Assembly: GCA_027335985.1 (NCBI GenBank)
Contig: DAHWGX010000019.1
Span: 1-6,553, forward strand
Direction: 5' to 3'
DNA length: 6,553 bases
Origin: Nitrospirota bacterium
GTDB taxonomy: Bacteria; Nitrospirota_A; Leptospirillia; Leptospirillales; Leptospirillaceae
The position numbers and the translations under genes are program-made. Below the pieces are notes generated by a model that worked only from the letters and a program-made list of their open reading frames with translations, searched no databases and was not told the DNA's origin. This document shows, one piece after another, positions 1 to 6,045 of the stretch (the first letter of the stretch is position 1; every line of letters begins with the position of its first letter).

Positions 1-1
1 A

Positions 2-580
2 ATTTGGATCATGCTTGGCTTGACCTTCCTGGTCGGAACCTATCTTCCCTACGTGCCGCTGATCGCGATTTTCTTCTACATGGTCGAATGGATTCTGGAA
101 GTGGCGATCCTGGTCCTCTTCGCTCCCTTGTGGGCACTGGCCGTGGGAATCCCCCAGGGGGAAGGATTCATCGGCCAGCATGGAAAGGAAGGGCTCTCCC
201 GGGTCACGGACATCGCGCTGCGCCCCGTGCTCCTTGCGGGGATGTTCGCCTTGTCCCTCGGACTCTATTACCTGTCGGCGGACGGGCTCATTCTGCTCGT
301 CTCGCAAACGTCCTCCCAAACCAGTCAGACCTCCGGCCTGTGGTACACTCTTGTCGAAGTTCTGGCGATGTTCATCCTCTATATGATCGTGTTGTGGCGG
401 ACCATTCATTTTTCGTTCGAAATCATCCACACCGGGCCTTATTGGGCCATGCGGGTCCTGGGGATCGACGGAGGCCAACGCCGGGAAGGGCGCGAAGCCC
501 AGGAGATGAAGAGCTCTTTTCGGGATATCGGGCAAAATTTCACAACAATTGGGAGGGGCTTCACGATTCCCAAAGGGTAA
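2..580 (+). CDS. DotA/TraY family type IVB secretion/conjugation membrane protein, C-terminal part
   Basis: This reading frame is open from the left edge, so the N-terminus lies outside the window and the internal ATG at 11 is not the real start. The visible 192 residues hold about four hydrophobic segments (fragment residues about 4-27, 29-50, 74-100 and 112-134). The match to the DotA/TraY C-terminal region is block by block: TYLPYVPLI, then a long hydrophobic run ending in APLWALAVGIPQGEG (the family has an APL-ALG-THPEG-type block), then LRPVLL, and finally SFEIIHTGPYWAMRVLG, which aligns with the SF-LI-PD-VLRW-G ending of TraY. DotA/TraY is a large polytopic inner-membrane protein essential for IncI conjugation and Dot/Icm secretion. 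A Ser/Gln/Thr repeat (SQTSSQTSQTSG, residues 101-112) lies in a loop before the last hydrophobic segment. The C-terminal tail after residue 155 is hydrophilic and probably cytosolic. It ends 36 bases before the next plus-strand gene. Recognition is from memory of the family, but the pattern is strong. Confidence 0.88.
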   Translation: MWIMLGLTFLVGTYLPYVPLIAIFFYMVEWILEVAILVLFAPLWALAVGIPQGEGFIGQHGKEGLSRVTDIALRPVLLAGMFALSLGLYYLSADGLILLVSQTSSQTSQTSGLWYTLVEVLAMFILYMIVLWRTIHFSFEIIHTGPYWAMRVLGIDGGQRREGREAQEMKSSFRDIGQNFTTIGRGFTIPKG

Positions 581-616
581 AGTTCGGATTTTGGCAAGAC
601 AGGAAAAGGTAGAGGC

Positions 617-2020
617 ATGAGAGAAACAATGAGCATTCCGGTTCGGCTGATGAATGAAGATTTTGAACGAATTCCCAAACTGTTTTCTATCATTCTAGAA
701 CTATCAGATGTTGCCATTATAAAAGGTGATTCTGATAACGACGATGGGACACGACGTGCGACAAATATGGCCATCTCGAGTGGGGAATATAGATCCCTCC
801 TGGATTTTGGAGCGTACAAAGTCGCTTCAGCTGGCTTGGAACTGGCCTATGCTCTCACTACTTATTCACTGGCCTTGCAAAAGCCCCCCATCAAAGATGA
901 TTCGGAGAGAAAAGACTTTGGGGATTTTCTTTCTGGACTCAAGAAGTTCAAACCTGAAGACAGGGATGAAGCCCTCAGGGTCTATTCCGCCCTTCTATTC
1001 ACCCGAGACACCTTCACCATCATGTTCAATCTTCTTCCCACTCTCTCCCGGATCGAAAAGCTCCTGACGCTTCAGACGGTCCTTCTGTCCGAATCGTCGC
1101 ATTGTTCGGGAGACTCCCATCCGTTCGCCACCACTCTCCGAAAAGCCGTCTCGGAAGGTCTCGTTCCCTGGGATGGAAACGAGGAGTTTCTTTCCGACGG
1201 ACCGGCCGTGGAACTCTTCCAACGGCTCCGCTCACTCATGTCGGAAGGATATCCCGTCCCTCCGGATTTCTCTTCTTTTGCCGCCGCCCACCCATCCTGG
1301 GACGCCTTCTGGCAGATCGCCGCTTGGAAGGCCGTCCGGATGGAAAAAGCGATCGAAGCGGTCACACGAGAACTTCTCATTGAAGCGTGGAAATGTCCCG
1401 AGAAACCTCTCTCCCCCACGTTGCCGGATCCGGACGAACCGGTAGCATCCGAACGGCAGTGGGACTGGGTCACGGAAACGGAAATCACGAAGCCCGGCGT
1501 TCCCCGGGGAGGGATTCGACCGTTCTCCTATGGATCCGGTCACCCGGTGGCGGAAATCCTCTGGGATCCCGTCTGGGATGCGGAACACGAACGACGGTCC
1601 TATACCGACGAGATCCCGCTGACCTTTCCCATCGATCTCCACACGTTCCGGTGCGCGATCCCGGAAAGCGTCAAGGCGGTCCGGGAGATCATCGATCACC
1701 CCTGGCGTTGGGCATCGGAAGGAGACCTTCCGGATTTGTCCAAGTTGTGGGGCGGGTTCTCCCGGGAAGCCGAACATCTGTTCTCCGGAAAAGAGTCCGT
1801 TGGGCAGACTGCGGAAGGAGAACCCATTACCTGGGAGGACCTCCGGAAAGGAGCGGACGCCATTTACAAGAGAGGGATCGGGATGCTGGACCATCTGGCC
1901 GGCGTCCAGGAGCATTACCGGCCGCTCCGGGCGATCGACCCCACGGAGTGGAGGGGGATGTCGGAGGCTCTCATGAGGGAAGTCAATCCAATAGAAATCG
2001 CCGGGAGAGGGGGAAAATGA
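617..2020 (+). CDS. Unknown 467-residue protein downstream of dotA/traY
   Basis: I do not recognise this protein. It lies 36 bases after the DotA/TraY stop, so it is probably co-transcribed with it. The ATG at 617 has an AAAGG 7 bases upstream; an in-frame ATG at 629 is a possible alternative. No signal peptide is seen. The only notably apolar stretch is about residues 68-92, which looks like a helix rather than a clear membrane segment. Residues 1-150 are mostly helical in appearance. The rest is rich in Trp, Pro and charged residues, for example around residues 255-350 (PDPDEP, QWDWVTE, ILWDPVWDAEHERR). In hand counts, bases 661-960 are about 44% GC, while sampled blocks between 1441 and 1980 are about 63%, so the gene is compositionally chimeric. 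In IncI plasmids the gene after traY encodes the exclusion protein ExcA, but this protein is about twice that length and I see no similarity. A transfer-accessory or exclusion role is therefore only a positional guess. Its stop overlaps the next start by ATGA. Confidence 0.8.
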   Translation: MRETMSIPVRLMNEDFERIPKLFSIILELSDVAIIKGDSDNDDGTRRATNMAISSGEYRSLLDFGAYKVASAGLELAYALTTYSLALQKPPIKDDSERKDFGDFLSGLKKFKPEDRDEALRVYSALLFTRDTFTIMFNLLPTLSRIEKLLTLQTVLLSESSHCSGDSHPFATTLRKAVSEGLVPWDGNEEFLSDGPAVELFQRLRSLMSEGYPVPPDFSSFAAAHPSWDAFWQIAAWKAVRMEKAIEAVTRELLIEAWKCPEKPLSPTLPDPDEPVASERQWDWVTETEITKPGVPRGGIRPFSYGSGHPVAEILWDPVWDAEHERRSYTDEIPLTFPIDLHTFRCAIPESVKAVREIIDHPWRWASEGDLPDLSKLWGGFSREAEHLFSGKESVGQTAEGEPITWEDLRKGADAIYKRGIGMLDHLAGVQEHYRPLRAIDPTEWRGMSEALMREVNPIEIAGRGGK

Positions 2021-2169
2021 TTTTTCGTCCGCACGCCATTGCATATTTGGACATTCTGGGGTTTTCCCGATTTGTGGAAGAAGCCGAAATTGACCCTTAC
2101 AAAATGAGATGTTTGGAGTTTTGCAAGACCCTCATCCTGAAAATAGGTATTGTCGGCTTTGGCACTTGA
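2017..2169 (+). pseudogene. Truncated nucleotide-cyclase-like gene, N-terminal remnant
   Basis: The ATG at 2017 overlaps the previous stop as ATGA and follows a purine-rich AGAGGGGGAAA stretch, a good ribosome binding site, so translation should occur. The 50-residue product starts MIFRPHAIAYLDILGFSRFV. The AYLDILGFSRFVEE block resembles the first strand of class III nucleotidyl cyclase-like domains, where the Asp (residue 12 here) binds metal, as in the F-D-GFT/S motif of adenylate cyclases and of many cyclase-like proteins in bacterial defence islands. Such proteins normally run to 150 residues or more. Here homology-like sequence fades after about residue 42, and the frame ends after a short unrelated tail (KIGIVGFGT). 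No continuation is visible in the other frames downstream. The gene therefore appears cut by a deletion or replacement with its right border near 2130-2170. A real 50-residue protein cannot be excluded, but it would lack the second metal-binding Asp and the substrate-binding residues. Confidence 0.55.
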
Positions 2170-2225
2170 TCTTAGGTAGGATATCCACCCACTTCATGGA
2201 AATCTCTCTAAATCACAATGAAGAG

Positions 2226-2238
2226 GGGAGGCATCGTG
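2226..2238 (+). promoter_or_regulatory. Shine-Dalgarno site deciding the GTG start
   Basis: GGGGAGG, ending 5 bases before GTG 2236, is the best ribosome binding site near the start of the membrane-anchored unknown gene. It favours GTG 2236 over ATG 2218, which has no comparable site. Confidence 0.55.
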
Positions 2239-2910
2239 GACGTTTCGGGAAATCTTCTAAGTGTGGTCGTTGGTTGGTTTTTGGGGGTCTTCTCGGATCC
2301 TCTGAGGTCACTTTTCTTCGGACCGAGGCTAACCCTAGTGATTCGTTTCAGGCAACCGGACTGCCAAAATATTTCCCACTCTTATGTTGATGACGAAAGG
2401 AGAACGAAGGTCAGTCCGAACTACATATTCAGACTGAGGGTAAGCAACGAAGGGATTTCAGCAGCAAGGAATGTTCTCGCCGTCATCGAAAGACTGGAGA
2501 AGCGGGAGGGGGCGGAATGGGTTCAGGTTCCGGACTTCCTTACGACGGACCTAGTCTGGACCCACGGTCAATTTGAGCGTCAAAGGACCCTTCCGATCCT
2601 GAATCCCAAAACGAGTTGGTTGATCGACTTCTGCCATGTGACCAACCCCTGCTTCAGGGAACAGGCAAATGAGACCAAACCGGTGGACCTCATTCCCTCG
2701 GATGAAATTTCCCTTTGTTTCGACCTGTCGGTTAAACCAGCAAACTTCTACCATATTATCAGCCACGGGAAGTACCGTTGCTGGGTTATAGTGTCAGCAG
2801 AAAACTCCCGGCCAGTCAGGAAGCAGTTCATCATCAAACTGGGGAAGAATTGGTTTGACGACCAGGAGGAGATGTTCACGAAGGATGGTATACAGATTAC
2901 TGAAATTTGA
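2236..2910 (+). CDS. Unknown 224-residue protein with N-terminal membrane anchor
   Basis: The start is placed at GTG 2236 because GGGGAGG sits 5 bases upstream of it. An in-frame ATG at 2218 would add six residues but would place this Shine-Dalgarno sequence inside the gene. From the GTG, residues 3-28 (VSGNLLSVVVGWFLGVFSDP and following) form one hydrophobic segment without a signal-peptidase-like site, so it is probably a membrane anchor. This N-terminal style, a short membrane segment followed by a basic stretch, is common in small unknown bacterial proteins. The remainder looks like a beta-sandwich domain: YIFRLRVSNEGISAARNVLAVIE (residues 63-85) has the alternating strand pattern and the N-G-S-A-N block seen in many Ig-like or C2-like unknown proteins. 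Four Cys residues (43, 133, 139 and 161) lie before residue 170 and one at 182. Base composition is lower in GC than the genes on either side, suggesting acquired cargo. I do not recognise a function. The gene appears to stand alone between a broken gene and a convergent operon. Confidence 0.75.
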   Translation: MDVSGNLLSVVVGWFLGVFSDPLRSLFFGPRLTLVIRFRQPDCQNISHSYVDDERRTKVSPNYIFRLRVSNEGISAARNVLAVIERLEKREGAEWVQVPDFLTTDLVWTHGQFERQRTLPILNPKTSWLIDFCHVTNPCFREQANETKPVDLIPSDEISLCFDLSVKPANFYHIISHGKYRCWVIVSAENSRPVRKQFIIKLGKNWFDDQEEMFTKDGIQITEI

Positions 2911-3140
2911 AGTGGGACCTTGTCTTGGAGGATTCTCCGAATGAGAAGATTCTCTGAAAAAACCTGAAGTCTTCGCATGCGTAAGGGGATAGGAAAGAAG
3001 CAGTGTGGCAGAAAGCTACTTGGTAATATTAACCTTTTGAACCTTAATTTACGCATGTGCGAGTTATGAGTGATTCGATTCAGGCCGACCCTCAAGGGGA
3101 TTCATAGGGGAAAGTTACCCGATAGGGATCCACCGAAACG
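2911..3140. other. Intergenic gap between convergent genes
   Basis: These 230 bases separate the stop of the plus-strand unknown gene from the stop of the minus-strand operon. I find no supportable gene, tRNA or convincing intrinsic terminator in either direction. The stretch is AT-richer than the flanking minus-strand gene; 3001-3060 is about 38% GC by hand count. It contains an imperfect inverted repeat (listed separately), a near-palindrome GGTAATATTAACC at 3022-3034, and AACCTT twice at 3031-3036 and 3040-3045. Confidence 0.6.
2971..3062. repeat. Imperfect inverted repeat flanking about 55 bases
   Basis: The left arm CTTCGCATGCGTAAGG (2971-2986) is the reverse complement of the right arm (about 3042-3062), apart from five extra bases (ATTTA) after CCTTA and one extra T after CGCATG. 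The common core TTACGCATG is at 3049-3057, and its complement is at 2976-2984. The left arm itself contains the palindrome CGCATGCG (2974-2981). It could be a protein-binding site pair, a long stem, or the remains of mobile-element ends. No transposase or target-site duplication was found. Confidence 0.4.
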
Positions 3141-4418
3141 TTACTCCCCCGTCCCTTCCCCGGCGATCATCGCCAGCAAGACCTCCCGGTGCTGACGTGA
3201 AATCATTCGAAGGTACCAGATCTCTTCTTTCAGGCTTTTTTCCATCGCAATCTCTCGCCGGAGTGTCGTCGGGTGGAGCGTATGAAGCCCGACAAGCCAC
3301 TGGGGATTGGCCCATCGCTCCTGGACCTGGCTGGAAAGATTTTCCATGAGGCTCGATCCTCCGGGGGACGGAGGGACCCGGAGAGCAAACAGACCGGTCA
3401 GGACATGCCGGATCAGGCTCTCCCGGGCGGTCACGGTTTGGGGCAGAACATCCTGGGACGTCTGCGCCGAATTTTGAGACCCGACCGCATGCCCCGTGGG
3501 ATGGGTCAACAGCCAGATCATCCGGATCCCGGAGGATGTCTCCTGAGGGGTGAGTGTGGTGGTTCCCGAACCGAAGAGACTTGCGGCATCCGGTTCCGGC
3601 CAGGAAGAAGCGGCAGATGTCATATGAGAGGCCGAAATCCCCTGGTCGGTGGCAACAAGAGTCTGGTCGATCGCTCCGGCGGTCTGGGCGGTCGAATAAA
3701 GACTGGGGCCGTTTTGGGAGACTTCCGCGGATCGGGTGCAAAGCGAAGGTTCCAGCTGGTATTCCCGCTCCATCCGGAGACGCTCCCGGATCAGTGCAAG
3801 ATGGGTTGTCGCATTGTCGATGAGCCGGGTCGTATTTCTCACATCGCTGGAAAGTGCGCTGGCCGCGGCGGACAAGGCAGTCGAGACGTTCGTTCCGGCA
3901 GCGCACAGAGCCCCGTGAAGGGCTACCGCATAGGATTCGAGGTTCAGAACGAGTCCACCGGCGACCGGAATCCAGAATCCCGGTCCGGAGAACGGTTCGA
4001 CGATCCCCATGCCGCCGAACGCCCCGGTGGCCACCCCGCCCGGCGTCTGGGCGACCGGTCCCAGGGCCGCTTCGGCCCCGGCATACAACAGCGGAAAAGA
4101 GGCGGCGGAGGTTCCAAGGGAGGCGGCGATTCCGCAGGGAACGGCCCCGAGACAACCAGCTGTGGCCGATGTTGCAGCCGCCAGATCGGCCGCAAGGGCC
4201 GCCGCTCCTGCCGCCGTGATTCCGGAATCGGCTCCCGCCGCGGCTGAAAGAGTGGCCGCCGTCGCCGGCGCATAGGTGACTTCTCCTTCGGCCACACAGG
4301 CAGAAAAGGAGGAGCCTCCCGCCGCCCAGGAAGGAGCGGCCGAAAGGCCCAGAAAAAGAAGGGCAAGAGCCCATAACCGGAGCGTGTTTTTCCTAAGGAT
4401 TCGTTGACGGGGCGTCAT
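3141..4418 (-). CDS. Secreted conjugation-associated protein, IcmX/TraW-like
   Basis: The protein has 425 residues with a clear Sec signal peptide: a basic N-terminus (MTPRQRILRK), a hydrophobic core at about residues 14-27 and a likely cleavage site after SWA at residue 32. The first part of the mature protein, about 37-135, is strikingly rich in Ala, Gly, Ser and Thr. Residues 198-227 form an amphipathic helical stretch ending in REYQLEPSLC. The C-terminal region (about 330-417) has the order L-R-NPQW-P-TL-RE-E-RE-LLAMI. This resembles, from memory, the C-terminal pattern of periplasmic IcmX/TraW proteins and related secreted proteins of conjugative elements. The mature protein has five Cys (41, 89, 95, 172 and 227). 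The start ATG overlaps the preceding stop as ATGA, and no strong ribosome binding site is seen, which points to translational coupling with the 164-residue gene. With DotA/TraY in the same window, a role in the periplasmic part of a type IVB-like transfer apparatus is reasonable. The exact family needs a profile search; the gene itself is secure. Confidence 0.65.
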   Translation of the reverse strand: MTPRQRILRKNTLRLWALALLFLGLSAAPSWAAGGSSFSACVAEGEVTYAPATAATLSAAAGADSGITAAGAAALAADLAAATSATAGCLGAVPCGIAASLGTSAASFPLLYAGAEAALGPVAQTPGGVATGAFGGMGIVEPFSGPGFWIPVAGGLVLNLESYAVALHGALCAAGTNVSTALSAAASALSSDVRNTTRLIDNATTHLALIRERLRMEREYQLEPSLCTRSAEVSQNGPSLYSTAQTAGAIDQTLVATDQGISASHMTSAASSWPEPDAASLFGSGTTTLTPQETSSGIRMIWLLTHPTGHAVGSQNSAQTSQDVLPQTVTARESLIRHVLTGLFALRVPPSPGGSSLMENLSSQVQERWANPQWLVGLHTLHPTTLRREIAMEKSLKEEIWYLRMISRQHREVLLAMIAGEGTGE

Positions 4419-4909
4419 GTTTGCAACTTGATCCAGGAGAACACCAATTCTTTCCCGGAAGAAGAAAACTTCGGGAAGAATCGATCAAGAAGTCGAAAAA
4501 GTGTTTTCTGGTGTTCGTCCGTATCCAACCAATCCCCAATGATAAGGTATTGAGGAATATTGCCAGAGGAGACAGAGCGATAGAGCATGTCGAGGATCGC
4601 CCGATAGTGGTTTGCGGAGTATACGGGCATCCCATCCGGAATAATAACGCCCCTGCGTCTCAGCTCTTCCGAACATTCATGGATGCCGTAGTCTCCAAAG
4701 AGAGCATTGGTGTTCCATTCAAGACCTTCTCCAGCCAGGGGCAGATTGTCCGGAAATCGTGGAGAATCAAAAATCCCCCAAAAATGCCAGTCTCCCCCCG
4801 TCTTTTCCGGCGCGGGGATATTCAGCGCCACCATACCGGTCACATACCGTCCTGGACTCGTTTTGGGGAAAACGACTGTTTCGGAAGACATTTTAAAACC
4901 CAATCCCAT
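4415..4909 (-). CDS. Unknown 164-residue partner protein of the nucleotidyltransferase-HEPN gene
   Basis: The ATG at 4909 is chosen because GAGGA lies about 6 bases upstream of it, giving a 17-base overlap with the end of the nucleotidyltransferase-HEPN gene. A second in-frame ATG at 4891, one base after that gene's TAA, is possible but has a poorer site. The protein is soluble, with no membrane segment. It has dense blocks that look like conserved motifs: GDWHF (39-43), AGEG (59-62), NTN (66-68), GDYGIHECS (72-80), VYSANHYRAILDMLY (96-110) and DWLDT (126-130). Several His, Asp, Glu and Tyr residues in these blocks could be functional. I have an impression of having seen this pattern in unannotated proteins beside nucleotidyltransferase genes, but cannot name a family. 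By position it could be an antitoxin, an effector or a chaperone for the preceding protein. Its stop overlaps the start of the secreted conjugation gene by ATGA. Confidence 0.8.
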   Translation of the reverse strand: MGLGFKMSSETVVFPKTSPGRYVTGMVALNIPAPEKTGGDWHFWGIFDSPRFPDNLPLAGEGLEWNTNALFGDYGIHECSEELRRRGVIIPDGMPVYSANHYRAILDMLYRSVSSGNIPQYLIIGDWLDTDEHQKTLFRLLDRFFPKFSSSGKELVFSWIKLQT

Positions 4910-5714
4910 GGTCGTTCCTCTTCCGGGCCTTCTCCTGGGTCTCGATGGAGATTTCCAGATTCCGGTCAAGCGTTTTGAGCCACGGATCGAGCTTGTCCCA
5001 AAGGTCCCTGACCTCGGCAAGTTCCGGAACGATCCGGACTTCGCCAAGACAGTAAGGAAGATAATGGCAGGCTCGTCCCCATTCGTAGGCAACTTCCAGT
5101 GTTTTTCGAAGAGATTCCCAGGACGGTTCGTACTTGACGGCTTGGTCGAGAAGACCGGAGAGACTGTGCGTCATCTCCACCTTGATTCCTTTGGTCATGA
5201 GAAACGCTTTCATATAGCGTTCGGTGGACTGGAACAATTCGTTCATGGCCCCGATCGCATAGTTTCTTTCGAGAGACATTTTTCCCTGATCGAAATGTCT
5301 TCGCGCTTCTTCCAGCCAGAACCGAATATTGTAGATATATTCCCTGGTCTCGAAATTCTCCGTCTCTCCAAAAAGGGAACGTCCGTTCAAAAGGGCTACC
5401 CCGACATATGTCTGTCCTTCGGACAGGCCCCATTTCACCTCTTCCGGTGTCCAGACCTGAACGTCGAAGTCGACCGGAGCTCCGATCCCCTTGAGAAGGG
5501 CTTCCGCTTCTTTTGTGCGATCCATCGGATTTTTGTCCGTTTCCTTGACGACCAGAAGGTCGATATCGCTGTCGGGATAGGGATCTCCGAAGTGGCGGGA
5601 GCCGTGAAACACGACGAGTGTTGACCCATACTCCCGGACCAGGATCTCCGTGGCCCGGAAAAGAATCTCTTCGAGAACCTCCGGGCTCCGGATATCGGCA
5701 GATTTGACAGACAT
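4893..5714 (-). CDS. Nucleotidyltransferase (MNT) - HEPN domain fusion protein
   Basis: The 273-residue protein starts at an ATG preceded by GGAGG 4 bases upstream. Residues about 12-115 form a polymerase-beta-fold nucleotidyltransferase domain: the G-S motif FHGSRHFGDP at 36-45, followed by SDIDLLVV (49-56) with the metal-binding pair D50 and D52, and a third acidic position in VDFDV (D82 or D84) before the WTPEEV segment. Residues about 122-260 form an all-helical HEPN domain with the recognisable blocks AIGAMNELFQSTERYMKAFL (153-172), THSLSGLLDQA (182-192) and GRACHYLPY (213-221). The canonical RNase R-x4-6-H motif is not clear; only R214 and H217 lie close together, so the HEPN part may be structural or non-catalytic. 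Separate MNT and HEPN proteins form toxin-antitoxin pairs in which the MNT enzyme adds nucleotides to the HEPN toxin. Single-chain fusions also occur, including an architecture similar to kanamycin nucleotidyltransferase. Substrate is unknown. It sits 19 bases after the 103-residue gene and overlaps the 164-residue gene by 17 bases. Confidence 0.85.
   Translation of the reverse strand: MSVKSADIRSPEVLEEILFRATEILVREYGSTLVVFHGSRHFGDPYPDSDIDLLVVKETDKNPMDRTKEAEALLKGIGAPVDFDVQVWTPEEVKWGLSEGQTYVGVALLNGRSLFGETENFETREYIYNIRFWLEEARRHFDQGKMSLERNYAIGAMNELFQSTERYMKAFLMTKGIKVEMTHSLSGLLDQAVKYEPSWESLRKTLEVAYEWGRACHYLPYCLGEVRIVPELAEVRDLWDKLDPWLKTLDRNLEISIETQEKARKRNDHGIGF
4907..4921 (-). promoter_or_regulatory. 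Shine-Dalgarno site deciding the overlapping ATG start
   Basis: Read on the minus strand, AGAGGAACGACC precedes ATG 4909. This puts the start of the 164-residue gene inside the end of the nucleotidyltransferase-HEPN gene rather than at ATG 4891, and makes the two genes translationally coupled. Confidence 0.5.
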
Positions 5715-5733
5715 GTTTCCTCCAGACTCGGCT

Positions 5734-6045
5734 TTACGGCTCCGCGGCCTTGGGGGTCTCGCGTATGAGCGTACGAAAATCGTCGGACAGATTCTTCCGG
5801 GCCTCGAACCTCATGACGGCTTCGGCCAGCCACTTTTCCATGTCGGCGTTGGCCTGGGCATGGCTCCTGTAGCGGAACACCCCCTTTGGGGCGATTCCGG
5901 AACAGGTTTTCTGTCTGGAAAAGGCAATGCGCGTTTCGGAAACGAAGGGAGTGCCGATTTTCGAAAGATCATTCTCTTTCCTGCCGAGGACTCGTTTAAT
6001 GGGTTGCTGATCCGGTGGTCCCACCGAGTCAATATCCAAGTCCAC
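5734..6045 (-). CDS. Unknown 103-residue protein between two nucleotidyltransferase genes
   Basis: The start is a GTG at 6045, with AAGGG about 8 bases upstream. It overlaps the end of the AbiEii-like gene by 17 bases, the same overlap length as at the other junction in this operon. The soluble protein has a hydrophilic N-terminus, then KRVLGRKENDLSKIGTPF (17-34), a short strand-like segment ETRIAFSRQ (37-45) and a helical block FRYRSHAQANADMEKWLAEA (57-76). The end is charged and probably disordered. I do not recognise a family. A small protein packed between two toxin-type enzymes could be an antitoxin or adaptor, but nothing in the sequence proves it. Its TAA is 19 bases before the ATG of the nucleotidyltransferase-HEPN gene. 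The in-frame length and good motif-like spacing make a real gene likely. Confidence 0.7.
   Translation of the reverse strand: MDLDIDSVGPPDQQPIKRVLGRKENDLSKIGTPFVSETRIAFSRQKTCSGIAPKGVFRYRSHAQANADMEKWLAEAVMRFEARKNLSDDFRTLIRETPKAAEP

Noticed and set aside
1232..2044. Minus-strand open frame of 270 codons
   Set aside because: It is antisense to the 467-residue gene, with a low-complexity Arg/Pro/Gly-rich product and no start context.
2159..2187. Possible promoter TTGGCA with a 17-base gap to TATCCA
   Set aside because: The -35 box is good but the -10 matches only three consensus bases, which is too weak to list.
2933..2947. Hairpin TTCTC-CGAAT-GAGAA after the membrane-anchored gene
   Set aside because: The stem is only 5 base pairs and no T-run follows, so it is not a credible intrinsic terminator.
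2170..3140. Remaining part of the cyclase-like gene in another frame or beyond an insertion
   Set aside because: No frame downstream carries a second cyclase-like motif, and sequence after 3062 does not resume it, so simple insertion is unlikely.
3273..4247. Long plus-strand open frame of 324 codons
   Set aside because: It lies opposite the signal-peptide-bearing secreted protein. Its translation is Gly/Arg-rich without motifs, typical of an antisense shadow of a GC-rich gene.
4910..5092. Upstream extension of the 164-residue gene to 225 residues
   Set aside because: The extra residues are Arg/Pro/Ser-rich and lie in the shadow of the nucleotidyltransferase-HEPN frame. The ribosome binding site favours ATG 4909.
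4707..5624. Plus-strand open frame of 305 codons
   Set aside because: It is antisense to the nucleotidyltransferase-HEPN gene and the 164-residue gene, both of which have clear motifs and ribosome binding sites.
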